DNA from: Nemophila menziesii
Lineage: Eukaryota; Streptophyta; Magnoliopsida; Boraginales; Hydrophyllaceae
DNA length: 64,000 nucleotides
Reading direction: 5' to 3'
Assembly: GCA_029959085.1 (NCBI GenBank)
Contig: JARWIR010000002.1
Location: 33,195,733-33,259,732, forward strand
Both the position numbers and the translations under genes were made by a program. Below the pieces are notes generated by a model. The model made no database searches. It was not told the DNA's origin and worked only from the letters and a program-made list of their open reading frames with translations. Below, piece by piece: positions 22,269 to 33,470 of the stretch; position 1 is the first letter of the stretch; each line of letters begins with the position of its first letter.

Positions 22269-23736
22269 AGACCCCCAACTCAAACCTTTGTCGTCCCGAC
22301 AAAGTAAAATAAAAAACAAAGGGGTAGAAGCAAACGCAAGAAAGTAGAAGCTAGCAAATAAACTAAAAGCAATTCTTAAGATAAATCTCATTTAGCAAAC
22401 TCTAGAAACTAATATACACATACATCTATAATGCAAAATCAAACATAGATAATCTCAATCATAAAATTAAATTTGCAATGCTTGAAGGTTACACTTGTAC
22501 TCATCTCTGTATGATGGCTATAGGGTGTTCATCAATCCTACCTCGCTTTGAACGCTCCACTTAGCATATTTGCTATCAACAGAATCATAAATTCACTATG
22601 TACTTAGGAATCACGAGGACTTTACGGTTTTAATATAGGCTTAAGGACGGTGTGGATGTTTATTTGGTAAATTTGAAGTGAGCTTTTGGCTCTCTCCTCA
22701 CTTACCATCAACAAATGTCCTCGAGCTTGAGTTTACGCTCAAAAAATGTTCTCACTCACCCATTTACGCAACAATTTAGCGTCCCATGTTTACCCATTAC
22801 AAATAAGATGATTTTTCATAAAATTCCACTTTGCCAGATGTTTATTCTTTCATGTTTTTCTTTTTCTTTTCTTTTTCTCTTTTTTTTGTACAGTTTGTCA
22901 ACCGGGTTCCCGGTTTTTGCGGACCGGGTTCCCGGTTCCTACTGTAATGGATTTTAAACTTTTTTTTCTTTCTCTTTCATTTTTTCAATCCCGGCAAAGG
23001 GTTACAATAAGTATAATCATCTGCAATTGTGCTACAACATAAACGCATACATCCCTTCCCAATAAATTCCCCATAGGTGGACCCACCACCCCAAACTCAA
23101 GCTCGAGACATGTCTCAGGATTGTGATTCAAGTGCGGGTCATATGGTCATGCCTAATAATCTAAGGGATAATGGGCTTATATCGTGGCTACAAAAGAAAA
23201 GGCTAAAGGCTCAAAATGGGCTAAGACAGATTAACATTTAATTACAAGGGATAGAAGGCTAAAAAGGTCACAAATGGCTAACAAAGAACTGCCCCTATCA
23301 TTTTCCTAAGTACATAGCTCGTCTTTAGTTCATATCTAGGTGGGTTCTCTACTAATTAGGATTTCACGTTCTACACACCAAACATATTCCTTAAGTACAA
23401 GCTTACTTCATTTGCATTGTTTATTAATTTTTCCTATCAATTACCTACGTTTGCATGCAAGTCTAAATGTGTTTTATATCAATCCCTAAAGTCCACTATT
23501 TACTATCATAAATTTATCAAAAGTATGCTTAAAAGGGATATTTAAAATTTTCTACAGTCTAACGCAACTCCGAAATCATTTTATTGAAAGCAAATAAAAC
23601 ACATAACACATAAAAACTGGGATAAGGCAACGAACCCCACCCCAAACTCAAAAATGAGCCGTGTCCCCACGACTCGAAAAAGACTCAAAGCAAATAAAGT
23701 AATTTACACTAAAAAGGAAGGATTAGAAAACGTATC
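22269..23736 (-). other. A2 3' untranslated region with polypurine tract
   Basis: AGACCCCCAACTCAAACC next to the LTR reads on minus as GGTTTGAGTTGGGGGTCT, the likely plus-strand primer. Farther in, two AACCGGGTTCCCGG-type palindromes (22893-22940) lie in a pyrimidine-rich stretch. They repeat the palindrome class found upstream of ORF3. No coding sequence seen. Confidence 0.65.
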
Positions 23737-25090
23737 TTAACCAGCGCGTGGCTGGTTACCGGTGTTGCGTTCTGGACCCTTATCACGCGTAAGAACATCA
23801 TAAGTTGCATTTTCAAGTGTGTTCAAGCCAAGTATTAAATTTTGGATAAGGTCCAGCTCTTTCGTAACGTTTCCTAAAGTGGCAATCATCTTCTCTTGAT
23901 TCTCTTCCATCACCCTAACTTTGGATTCCAATTCACGATCATTATTTGCCTTCTTCTTTGATGGAGGAGCTCTAGGAGTTCTCACAGCTCGTGTTGCTTC
24001 ATCGTGGATATTCCGAATTGTACTCAATGCCATGCTCACTCCAACTGTAACACCGTCAACCTCTGCGTTCCTACGCGAGATTTTTGCGTCTAGGCACAAA
24101 GTAGTGATAGTACAAGGAAACTTAAGATTTTGTTGTTTCATTAGAGCTTTCGCGAATTCCATGATGGTATCATAAATAATTCGAGCAACATTCATAGGTT
24201 TCTCCTTAATAACACACTTGATAAAAATTATATGTTCCTTTTTCAACTCGGATGTGTGTTTAATTCCAAAGAATGTAGGGATTATGAAATGAGACCAAAC
24301 CTTAGCACGAGGCATTAAATTACTGTTGTAAAATTGTCCAGGATACCTTTCTCCATCCGGAATTGGGCTAGTCCCACTAATAAGCACAGTTCCCCAAAGG
24401 GATTCATAATCGAAAGAAGGATCATTAAGGGATTCTTGGAACGGACATAATCCAGTAAAGTTGGGTAATTTCAATGATTTTTCGAATAAGTTCAATAGAA
24501 AAAGGAACTACCTTTTTGCAAATTTCAATTGCCTCACGGGAACGGGCTAAACCTTCGTAAAATTCTCGCACCAAGGTAGGAATAAACTCGAGCTTCCTTT
24601 CTCTCAATTCTTTCCAACCAAACTTGTTACAAGCAATAGCATAATCTTTAAAGGCACTACTCATAAGACCCTCAGGAAGGTCAATCTCCTCACCAAACTT
24701 CAAAAAGTCAATTCTATCACGAACCTGATCATTCCAAGAAGTGTAAACCCTCTTTGGCTTATGGGCACAAATCTTTCTACGCGGGGGTTTCTGCTGAACT
24801 GGTACTTTCGAAATTTCTTGTTCGCTCTCATCTTCAATTTCTTTTTCAATCTCATCTTCACGCTCTTCCTCACTTTCTGATTCATCAATTAATCTTCTCT
24901 TCTTCGGATTAGTCTGACCTGTGATTTTTCTCTTGTAAGCAAGCTTAACTTCTTCAGTCTTGCGTTTTGGACGCGAATCAGGAATCTCAATAGCTTGTTC
25001 TTGAGTACCACCAATGGAGGTTCTTCTTCTAGGAGCAATTCTTCGAAAATCACCGGTTCTATTAGTCATCTCTTTCCACCCCAAACTCAA
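23737..25090 (-). pseudogene. A2 ORF3 (env-position protein, plant transposon-protein domain)
   Basis: Two frames, 25090-24425 and 24495-23737, overlapping around one frameshift. The likely start is the Met at 25069 (MTNRTGD). The N-terminus is basic with nuclear-signal-like KRKITGQTNPKKRR and an acidic stretch of E/D residues. The conserved middle (WNDQVRDRIDFLKFGEEIDL..., then NSNLMPRAKVWSHFIIP and MNVARIIYDTIMEFAKAL) matches the domain known as putative plant transposon protein, common after pol in Athila relatives. The C-terminus is a predicted coiled coil. It holds the env position but shows no signal peptide or membrane segment, so an envelope role is not supported. Confidence 0.78.
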
Positions 25091-25454
25091 AACTTCAAAT
25101 AGTGAGAAGCTAGAGAAAAGCTTAGACTTTTGATGTTTTGAGGTTAAGGAATTGAAGAATATGGTGGAATATGAGATGGGTAAGGGTTAATTGATGTGGG
25201 AGAAGTAAGAATTGGGTTTAGTTTAAGAATTGGATGAAGAACAGTCTTGGTGAAAAAGTAGGGATTTGATGATATTTTGGAGAGGAGGTGAGTTGATTTT
25301 GTGTTTTTGTGGTGAAAGAGGGTAGGTTTTAATGGTTTTTATAGGTGTTGATGATGATTTTCGGAGGTAGGAAGGTTATGGAAGCGTTTTTGGTAAAGAC
25401 TTGCAGAAGAGGCTAAGAAAAGTAGGTCAAACAGGCCAAAACCGCCTCATCACA

Positions 25455-25850
25455 GAAGAAATCGGGTTCCCGGTTTCGCGTCGCTGTGTCGGCGCGAAAA
25501 ATTACTTAATTAATTAATTAATTTTTTTACCTCTGACGCAATAATGGCTGGGCCCCACAACGCTGGGTCAGAAAATTCTCCCTTAAAAACCGGGTTCCCG
25601 GTTTGTGACAACGGCGCGAACGGAGACGCACACGTTGACGCAGCAAAGGGCGGGCCCCAAAACGCTGGGTCTGAACTTTGTAATTTTTCAGCTCCAAAAA
25701 TCGGGTACCCGGTTTGTGCAAAACCAGGGCCCCGGTTCGTGTCGATGCGCGAAGCCAGACGCAGCTTCTTGCGTCTCATAGGTCGGTTACCAGCGTCGCA
25801 ACCGGGTTCCAGGTTTGTGAAAACCGGGTTCCTGGTTTTGCCCCTGGAAA
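25455..25850. repeat. Array of AACCGGGTTCCCGGTTT palindromes in A2
   Basis: Six copies of CGGGTTCCCGG or a one/two-base variant (about 25461, 25591, 25702, 25726, 25801 and 25824). Between them are CGCTGTGTCGGCGCG and GACGCA...TGCGTC-type hairpins (for example 25758-25776). It occupies the space between the integrase stop and the ORF3 start on the minus strand. Two more copies sit at 22893-22940. Confidence 0.82.
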
Positions 25851-26071
25851 ACCACCCATTTTTCTTCTATTTTCGCCCTTTCGACCCCAAACTCATCACC
25901 TTTTTACCCCTGAAATCATCAAAAACAACTACCCTTCCTCATTTCTTACTAATAAACACTAATTTTACAAGAATTAACTAATTTACACTACGAAAATCAA
26001 AAACTTAAACTAATATACAATGAATTGTCTTTTGGTTAACGTCGTTAAGCTCAACGGGTTACCTCACGCTT

Positions 26072-27337
26072 CTAAGGAGCTTCGAGGAAATACATGACCT
26101 CCCCGGGATGTGGATCTTCCAAGCGGTTGGTATCTTCACCTCCATGGTATATCTTTAAACGATGACCGTTCACCATGAAGGTGCGCTTCTCGAGTGGATG
26201 TTCTATTTCTATCGCCCCATGAGGTGTAAGTTTGGTCACAATGTATGGACCCGACCACTTAGACCTTAACTTACCCGGATAATTGCTGAACTTTGAGTTA
26301 TACTTCAATACTTTTTGACCCACTTCAAAGTTCTTCACACGAATCCGATTGTCATGCCATTTCTTAGTGTTTTCTTTGTAGAGTTTAGCATTTTCATAGG
26401 CATTCAATCGGAATTTATCAAGTTCGTTAAGCTTCATTATACGATTCTCTCCGGCTAAGGTAGGATCTAAGTTCAACTGCGCAATTGCCTAATAGGCACC
26501 CATTTCAAGCTCAAGAGGTAAGTGACAAGCCTTACCATACACCATACGATACGGAGATGTACCAACTGGAGTTTTGAACGCAGTCTGATAGGCCCACAAC
26601 GCATCATCTAACTTCATTGACCAATCTTTTCTGGTAGGACCAACAGTCTTCTCTAGGATTGACTTTACTTCACGATTCGAGACTTCAGCTTAACCATTGG
26701 ATTGTGGATGATATGCAGTAGATACTCGGTGTCTCACCCCATACTTCTCTAGAACAGTCTTCAAATACTTATTAACGAAATGAGATCCTCCATCGCTAAT
26801 AATCACTCTAGGTGTACCATGTGAAGATATGTGATTTCAAGAACTTAATCACCACTCGTGAATCATTAGTTGGTAGAGCCACGGCTTCTACCCATTTAGA
26901 CACGTAATCAACAGCTAATAAGATGTAGAGGTTACCATTTGAAGAAACGAACGGACCCATAAAATCTATACCCCAAACATCAAATATTTCAACTTCTAAC
27001 ACATTGTTACGTGGCATTTCATCCCTCTTGGATATATTTCCGGTAAACTGACATCTCTCGCATTTCTTCACATAATTATGACAATCTTTCACAAGTGTAG
27101 GCCAGTAAAAACCGGATTGGAATACCTTAGCAGCAGTTCTATCCCCCTGAAGTGTCCTCCGTAGAGTGAATCATGACACTCAGCTATAATCGCATCTGTT
27201 TCTTCCTTGGCTACACATCTCCTTACCATTTGGTCAGCACATACTTTGTAGAGGAAAGGATCCTCCCAAAAGAACTGTCTAGCACGATGAGCTAACCTCT
27301 TTCTGTCTTGATAAGGATCCTTCAGGAAAAGAACCAC
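26072..27337 (-). pseudogene. A2 integrase
   Basis: 27337-27089 gives the linker and the histidines of the zinc finger ([13 protein letters not shown]). 27092-26808 gives its cysteines (CERCQ) and the first catalytic Asp in [10 protein letters not shown], then [17 protein letters not shown]. The second Asp and the Glu fall in the stop-rich, frame-shifted stretch 26480-26808. 26476-26072 is the C-terminal domain, with KWSGPYIVTKLTPHGAIEIE and FMVNGHRLKIYHGGE. It would integrate element DNA; broken here. Confidence 0.85.
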
Positions 27338-28872
27338 TTACAATTAAATTTGCAATATCTGCATACCAAGGAGCTTCATAATAACGAACAGCAAATAAAC
27401 TTTCGTCAGGAAATTCTTCTCTAACTACTTCAGTTCCACCATTTGATTCTGAGCCTTCAAGACGAGATAAATGATCTGCAACCTGATTCACACAACCCTT
27501 TCTATCTTTGATCTCTAAATCGAATTCTTGAAGCAATAAAACCCATCTGATTAACCTCGGTTTAGCATCTTTCTTTTACATAAGATATGTGATAGCTGAA
27601 TGATCTGTATACACAATAACTTTCGCTCCAAGAAGGTAAGAGCGAAACTTATCAAATGAATATACAACTGCTAGAAATTCTTTCTCTGTAACTGTATAAT
27701 TAGTTTGAGCACCATTGAAAGTCTTACTAGCATTATAAATCGAATGAAATATCTTATCTTTTCTTTGTCCCAATACAACTCCCATACAAAAAATCACTAG
27801 CATCACACATAACTTCAAAAGGCAAACTCCAATCTGGAGGTAATACTATAGGAGCAAAAATAAGCTTTTCTTTTATTGCTTGGAAAGCCGCTAAGCAAGC
27901 TTCATCAAAAAGGAATTTGGAGTCCTTCTCAAGTAAGTTACATAGCGGTTTAGCAATCTTAGAAAAGTCTTTAATGAAACGCCTATAAAAGTCAGCATGA
28001 CCAAGAAAACTTCTTACCCCTTTAACAGAAATAGGAGGGGGAAGAGTTTTAATTACCTCTATCTTCGCTCTATCAACCTCTAACCCAGCACTTGAAACCT
28101 TGTGACCCAGAACTATACCTTCGCGAACCATGAAATGACACTTCTCCCAGTTTAAGACTAAATTTGTTTCCTTGCATCTGATTAACACTTTCTCCAAGTT
28201 ATGTAAACATTTATCAAAATCATCACCAAACACGGAGAAATCATCCATAAAAACTTCAAGGAAATTATCAATCATATCCCAGAAGATAGCCATCATACAT
28301 CTCTGAAAGGTAGCAGGTGCATTACACAACCCAAATGGCATTCTGCGATATGCAAAAGTACCAAAGGGACATGTAAATGTTGTTTTATGTTGATCTTCTG
28401 GAGCCACATAGATCTGATTATACCCAGAATAGCCATCTAAGAAACAATAGTATTCTCTAACAGCCAATTTATCTAACATCTGATCAATGAAGGGCAAAGG
28501 GAAGTGATCTTTCCTGGTGGGCTTGTTCAATTTCCGGTAATCCATACAAACTCTCCATCCAACAACCGTTCTTGAAGGAATGGCTTCATTCTGAGCATTT
28601 AGAACAGTTGTAAGTCCTCCTTTCTTAGGCACACATTGAACAGGACTCACCCATTCACTACTTGAGATGGGATAGATAATCCCCGCGTCTAACAGCTTGA
28701 TAACTTCCTTCTTCACTACATCTTTCATAGCAGGTATTAATCTCCTTTGACCTTCAAGTGAGCGTGCGTTATCATCTTCAAGTATGATTTTGTGTTGACA
28801 ATAGGAGGGACTAATGTCTTTGATGTCAGCAATTATCCATCCTATCGCCTCTTTGTTGGCTCTTAACACACG
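27279..28872 (-). pseudogene. A2 reverse transcriptase and RNase H
   Basis: RT is open from 28869 to 27754. It has CMDYRKLNKPTRKDHFPLPF, DGYSGYNQI, the active site VFMDDFSVF and GLEVDRAKIEVI. RNase H spans the shift at 27754-27818: VMCDASDFLYGS, YTVTEKEFLAVVY, VIVYTDHSAITYL, then a stop at 27576 and [12 protein letters not shown]. The open part joins gag-protease in the same frame across two stops (29038-29040 TAA and 28873-28875 TAG), so a single Gag-Pol frame is ancestral. Confidence 0.9.
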
Positions 28873-29037
28873 CTACAGTTTATCTTCTTGAGGACCTGTT
28901 AAATTTGCTGAAACAATAACAGGTAGAGTTTCATTAGTACCTAAGTACGCATACCTCAAGTGTGTTGGTAATGGCTTTTCTTCCAACTGCGGAGGAGATT
29001 CAATTGAAGGCTTCTTTTTAGGAACAATCTCCCCCGG

Positions 29038-31557
29038 TTATCTTACAGGTTCATAGGCAGGACGCCTATACTTAGGATTCTCAGAATTGAGAGCTGCCAC
29101 TGTTTCGGCAAGCTCTTCCATGAACTCAGGTACATCCATAGTTAAAGCTGCCTGCAAGATATCATCATAAGTAAATTCATTATATACCTCTTGTGTGGCA
29201 TGCTCAACTACATCCATTCGAAAGCAATCTTCTTGAGAATCCGGAAACTTCATAGCTCGGAACACATTAAATTTGACCTCCTCGTCTTGGATTCTCATCG
29301 TCAATTCACCGTTCTCTACATCAATGAAAGTACGCCCCGTGGCTAGGAATGGTCTTCCCAAAATAATGGGGACATTCCTATCCGCGTCGTATTCAAGAAT
29401 AACAAAATCAACGGGAAATACTAAAGTACCTGCCTTAACGAGGACATCTTCAATTCGACCTTCCGGATGTGCAAGAGACCGATCCGCCATTTGCAAGACC
29501 ATAGAAGTAGGTTTTGCTTCTCCAATTTTCAGTTTATCAAAGATCGATTTGGGCATAAGATTGATGCTTGCACCCAAATCACATAGTGCCTTACCTTTCC
29601 ATTCCTCTCCAATTGATATCGGAATTGTGAAACTCCCAGGATCAAGTAACTTTGGAGGTAATTTGCTTTGACAAATAGCACTACATTCTTCAGGAAGACC
29701 AATCATCTCATTGTCACAATACGGCCTTTTGTTGGTGAGGGCCCTTTTTACGAACTTTGCATATTTGGGAACATCCCTAATAGCTTGTAACAATGGAATA
29801 TTAATGTTGAGGCCACTCACCTTGTTCAAGAATCTTTGATAATCGGCCATATCACCTTTTTTCTGAACTCGAGATGGAAATGGTGGAGGAGGGCGATTGC
29901 TTACAACATCATCTTTCTTCTTTGGAACCTCAATCGGCCTCTCTATTTCAACCTCAACATCATTCTCTTTCTCAACCACATTCTTTTCTTTTCTTCGAAC
30001 TTCTTTCTCTTTCATAACTGGAAAATGAGGTGGAAGGAGGTTCATACCACTTCTGAGAGTAACAGCTTTGCAATCTTCATGTTGTCTCGGATTTTCTGTG
30101 TCACTAGGGAGTTGCCCTTGTGGACGCTGATTAAGTTGTTTTGAGATTTGAGCAAGCTGATTCTCTAATAGTTTAATTGGTGCGTCAGACGCTTGTTGAT
30201 TCTGAATAGCTTTCGTTTGGAGAGCAATTAAGTTTTCAACGGTTTTCTGAAGGTTATTGGCACCTTCTTGAGGATGCGCAGGTAAGGCTTTTTGGTTCAT
30301 GGTTTCATTATAACTTTCTTGGGGAGCTTGTCTCTGAACATAGTTTCCTTGATTCTGTCCCCCTTGATAATTATTATGAGGTCTTGGATTGAAGTTGTTA
30401 CCTTGGGGACGCGGCTGATATGCGTATGTAGGATTGGCTGTCCCATTAGGATTTGAATATTGAAACCCAGGATGGTTTCTGTTAGGCTGATATCCATTAC
30501 CACTCGAATTAAAGTTTCCTCTATTGGAGACAAACATCACGGACTCTTGGTTATTCTGACAATTCTCCCAATCGTGATCATTCACACCACAATACTCACA
30601 TTCATACACTTCTTGCGCAGCCTTTACCTCAACTCTTTTATTCGAAAAACCTTCTTTCACGGCTAATGTAAGTTGTCTCAACTGTTGTTCTAATGTGGTT
30701 TGTATCTTGTTCTCTAAGGAGTTGAACTTCTCTTCGATGTTGACATTATTAACTCCTCCTTTAACTGGTGTTCTTACGGTATTCCACCCTACTTCATTAT
30801 CGACTGTTCTATCTAAAATAATTCTTGCATACGCAGGTTGAACTCGTAAAAACGCACCACCACATAACAAATCTAAATCTTTTCGTGAACTCCCCTCAAG
30901 ACCGTTATAGAAAATTTTCAATTGCTGTTGTTCTGAAAGATCATGATTGGGGACTCTTCGTAAACATTTCTGAAATCTTGACCAACTTCTACCCAATGCT
31001 TCATCATATTCTTGTCGGAAATGTGTTAACTCAAGTTGAGCATCTAACCTCATGTTGGACTGATAATATCTGTCGAAAAACGCAGCCTGTAACTGTTCCC
31101 AATTTGTAATCTTCCCTGGTTCTTGCGAATCATGCCAATCACTCGCTCCATCTATTAAGAAAAATCTGAATATAGCAAAATACATTTGCTCCCTTGTTAC
31201 TCCTTGCGTAATGTATGAATCACAGATTTGCATAAATTTTTTTACTGCGCGAAGTGGATCTTCTCCTGGCTTGCCACGAAAGTTTCCAAAATTCTGAAAT
31301 TGAGCTAGCATACCCGAATCTGGACGGAATCTCGGATCATTGATATTAGCTAGGCCAATCCCAAGAGGAGGGGCAAGGAATGGTTCTTGTGCTGGACCGG
31401 TAAGAAACCATGGGTCGGCTATTTGAACTTGAACTGGAGGATTAGGAATGACGGGTAGAACCGGAAGATTAGGAATTCCTGGAGGCACTAGTGGTTGACC
31501 ATTTGCGTTTAGCTGAACTCCTGGGTTCTCTTGGTTATGAAGGTTAATATTATCCAT
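29038..31557 (-). CDS. A2 Gag-protease polyprotein
   Basis: 839 codons open, the longest coding stretch in the window. Gag: DPWFLTGPAQEPFLAPPLGIG (about residue 50), FRGKPGEDPLRAVKKFMQIC, and CCHC zinc knuckle CEYCGVNDHDWENC at residues 320-333, then an Asn/Gln/Gly-rich region. Protease: ALCDLGASINLMPKSIF near residue 660, with DLGAS replacing the usual DTGAS as is typical of Athila, and VPIILGRPFLATG. The A1 start codon is conserved at about 31690, but codon 2 is TGA here (CGA in A1) and another stop follows ten codons later. The usable start is therefore probably 31557, losing about 45 residues. Confidence 0.88.
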   Translation of the reverse strand: MDNINLHNQENPGVQLNANGQPLVPPGIPNLPVLPVIPNPPVQVQIADPWFLTGPAQEPFLAPPLGIGLANINDPRFRPDSGMLAQFQNFGNFRGKPGEDPLRAVKKFMQICDSYITQGVTREQMYFAIFRFFLIDGASDWHDSQEPGKITNWEQLQAAFFDRYYQSNMRLDAQLELTHFRQEYDEALGRSWSRFQKCLRRVPNHDLSEQQQLKIFYNGLEGSSRKDLDLLCGGAFLRVQPAYARIILDRTVDNEVGWNTVRTPVKGGVNNVNIEEKFNSLENKIQTTLEQQLRQLTLAVKEGFSNKRVEVKAAQEVYECEYCGVNDHDWENCQNNQESVMFVSNRGNFNSSGNGYQPNRNHPGFQYSNPNGTANPTYAYQPRPQGNNFNPRPHNNYQGGQNQGNYVQRQAPQESYNETMNQKALPAHPQEGANNLQKTVENLIALQTKAIQNQQASDAPIKLLENQLAQISKQLNQRPQGQLPSDTENPRQHEDCKAVTLRSGMNLLPPHFPVMKEKEVRRKEKNVVEKENDVEVEIERPIEVPKKKDDVVSNRPPPPFPSRVQKKGDMADYQRFLNKVSGLNINIPLLQAIRDVPKYAKFVKRALTNKRPYCDNEMIGLPEECSAICQSKLPPKLLDPGSFTIPISIGEEWKGKALCDLGASINLMPKSIFDKLKIGEAKPTSMVLQMADRSLAHPEGRIEDVLVKAGTLVFPVDFVILEYDADRNVPIILGRPFLATGRTFIDVENGELTMRIQDEEVKFNVFRAMKFPDSQEDCFRMDVVEHATQEVYNEFTYDDILQAALTMDVPEFMEELAETVAALNSENPKYRRPAYEPVR

Positions 31558-31803
31558 TCTGTTCGCTAATTCTTCTACTTCTCTAGCTTCTTGTTCTTTC
31601 CTTCTCTTGTTAGCAAGTCTGATTAATGATTCTGGATTATTAAGGATCGGAGGTCATGGCTCAAGATCCTTAAAGAGACTCCTTCACATACACCAAACCT
31701 AAAAACCTGAAAAAGATGAACAAACAAAAAGCGTAAAACTGATAAAAATAAAAATAAATGCAACTAGTCACTAAAGGATAAACACCGTGGTCATACGCTA
31801 CCG

Positions 31804-31821
31804 TCCCCGGCAACGGCGCCA
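31804..31821 (-). other. A2 primer-binding site (tRNA-Asp)
   Basis: TGGCGCCGTTGCCGGGGA on minus, six bases after the 5' LTR terminus. Complementary to the 3' end of plant tRNA-Asp, the known Athila primer. Confidence 0.9.
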
Positions 31822-31827
31822 AAAACT

Positions 31828-33394
31828 TGGTGGTCCTTTGTGTGTTCTAAAAATAATGTAATAAGTAAAGAGAACCACAACCGCAAGTGTACGGTTGTCC
31901 CAAGTAATAATAGTGATAAATTGGATCGTTCGCAGGGACGGTATGGTTGACTTCAATGCTTATCAATAAATGAATGACTCTGCACTTATGAAAGCAAATA
32001 AATGAGTTGATAGTTGGTTGGTTTTTACTAATCCTAAGTATGAAAGACTAATGTGAAAATGCAAATGAATAACTAGACGAAAGTAAATAAAGACTAAACG
32101 AAAATATGAGCAGGCAGTACTTGAAAGACGCAAGGCTTTCTCCTAACTCTATCTCATTCCATATGTTGTTTAAGGAACAAATTGGTCATTTAACATTGGT
32201 CGGGATTCGGGAATCTTCGTACCCCCGCCAGGGTGGACTATGAAGCTATTCTAGGGTGTCACAAACCCCGTCAGGGTGATTATGATCCACCTTCGAATGA
32301 TTAAGATAAAATACCCTAGTGACCATAAGGTTAATTACGCTCGTCAGAGTCAAATAATTTCTACCATATATTCTATAATTAATTCCGTATCTAAACCCCC
32401 CGTCAAGATGATCCACACGCCACTATGTGGAATAGCCTAGATACTAAAACCTGTTATTAGCTACTTTAAGAACAGTAAATAATCACAAATTACAGAAAAA
32501 TGTAAAAGACCCAACTTGAATTAAATTATTGAAATCCCAAATCCAATCAAATGAAATTAAACAAAGTAGGGATTAACCCATTATGCGTTCTCAAGTACTA
32601 AATGGATTTAGCTCATAATTAAAGAAAAGACAAAAACTTAATTAAAAGAAGAATTCATATTGTTCATAGAAAGAAAATACAAAGAAACCTAATTTCGGAT
32701 TAGGATTGGCTGAGAATCGAAGATATAGACAGTCTCCAGCTCTGTAGCTTCTTCCTTCTTCCTTACCTTGACTTCTCTCTGATGCTCTGACTTATGAAAA
32801 TTGAATTGTGTGAAAAATTGAAGTCAAAAGCTCCTTTTATAAGCTGGAATTCGGAATGGGCTTTTAATTAAGGATTAAGTGAATAATAAAAAGTCCAAGC
32901 CCATTAATCAAGCCCAAATCCCGTAACTGCTGCACCACCTCCACTAAATCAGCTCTAACCAATTCGTTACAACTCCGATTGACCTTAAACCACTTGCCAA
33001 ATTTCCGTAACTCGATAAGGAATATAATCTCTTTAAAGGTCAGCGGCTAAATCAACTCGTAAGTGTCTCGAAATCAGAAATCTTTGACAGTTTTCCAGAT
33101 TTGAATCTCCAAAATATCAACTATTTTCGGGATTTAACTTCAAGCTTTGACTCCATATCACGATCTTTGACTTTATTCTCTTGTTCCTCTCCTAGCTAAT
33201 ATTCAAAACCTACAAACTTTTCACTAAAATACACAAGATTACGCGCAAAAGTTTAATAAATTAAAAATACTAGAAATAAAAGAGGAAATTCGGATTATTG
33301 CATATTTAGCCCAAAATTCTATCAAATCAATCAAATAAACACCAAAAATGATGTCTCCCAAGGGTATAAAATAAGAACATTTAGGGAGTCATCA
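31828..33394 (-). repeat. A2 5' LTR
   Basis: 1567 bp; on minus it starts TGATGACTCCC and ends ...GGACCACCA. Spaced CGTCAGGGTGAT-type motifs near 32222, 32264, 32339 and 32395. It drives gag-pol on the minus strand. Near-identity to the other LTR marks A2 as one of the more recent insertions here. Confidence 0.92.
32833..32841 (-). promoter_or_regulatory. TATA box of A2 5' LTR
   Basis: TATAAAAGG on the minus strand inside the 5' LTR, with the same box at the homologous place in the 3' LTR. A consensus match at the expected U3 position. Confidence 0.5.
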
Positions 33395-33399
33395 CAAGT
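33395..33399. repeat. A2 target-site duplication, right copy
   Basis: CAAGT, identical to 20696-20700. After it the LTR-B unit continues (CTATTTTATAATTCCCG). Confidence 0.93.
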
Positions 33400-33432
33400 C
33401 TATTTTATAATTCCCGAATCTGTTGTACACAC
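33400..33432 (-). repeat. LTR-B unit 4, 33-bp middle segment with MULE TSD
   Basis: CTATTTTATAATTCCCGAAT onward matches CCATCTTATGATTCCCGCAT of unit 2. It ends in TGTACACAC (33424-33432), the left 9-bp TSD of the MULE. Only 24 bases separate the A2 and MULE insertion points. Confidence 0.85.
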
Positions 33433-33470
33433 AAGATTATTACCCAAATGGTCTTGAAGACACACCCCTA
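33433..33470 (+). repeat. MULE left terminal inverted repeat
   Basis: Begins AAGATTATTACCCAAATGG and contains GGTCTTGAAGAC. The mate is at about 53811-53848 (reverse complement contains GGTCTTGGAGAC). Similarity fades after about 35 bases, so the TIR is short or decayed. Confidence 0.7.

Larger units (their letters stand above)
20701..33394 (-). mobile_element. Athila-like Ty3/gypsy element A2 (full length)
   Basis: A 12.7-kb minus-strand element with two nearly identical 1.57-kb LTRs, a perfect 5-bp TSD, tRNA-Asp PBS, gag-protease, RT-RNase H, integrase, ORF3 and a purine-rich tract beside the 3' LTR. Domain order and the RT text (CPFGTFAYRRMPFGLCNAPA) identify the Athila group. It is structurally complete but not coding-competent: two in-frame stops lie between protease and RT and several frameshifts lie in RNase H and integrase. 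It splits LTR-B unit 4. Confidence 0.93.

Noticed and set aside
23737..25090. Envelope glycoprotein (retrovirus-like) for A2 ORF3
   Set aside because: Position fits the env-like ORF of Athila, but there is no signal peptide, no transmembrane segment and a strongly basic/acidic soluble composition; called ORF3 instead.
25544..25981. Overlapping plus and minus open stretches of 64-145 codons with repeated FPVCDN / GTRFL-like text
   Set aside because: The apparent amino-acid repeats are translations of the palindrome array between A2 integrase and ORF3; open on both strands only because of GC-rich repeats.
29273..29671. Plus-strand open stretch of 132 codons
   Set aside because: Antisense to the A2 protease region; no domain of its own.
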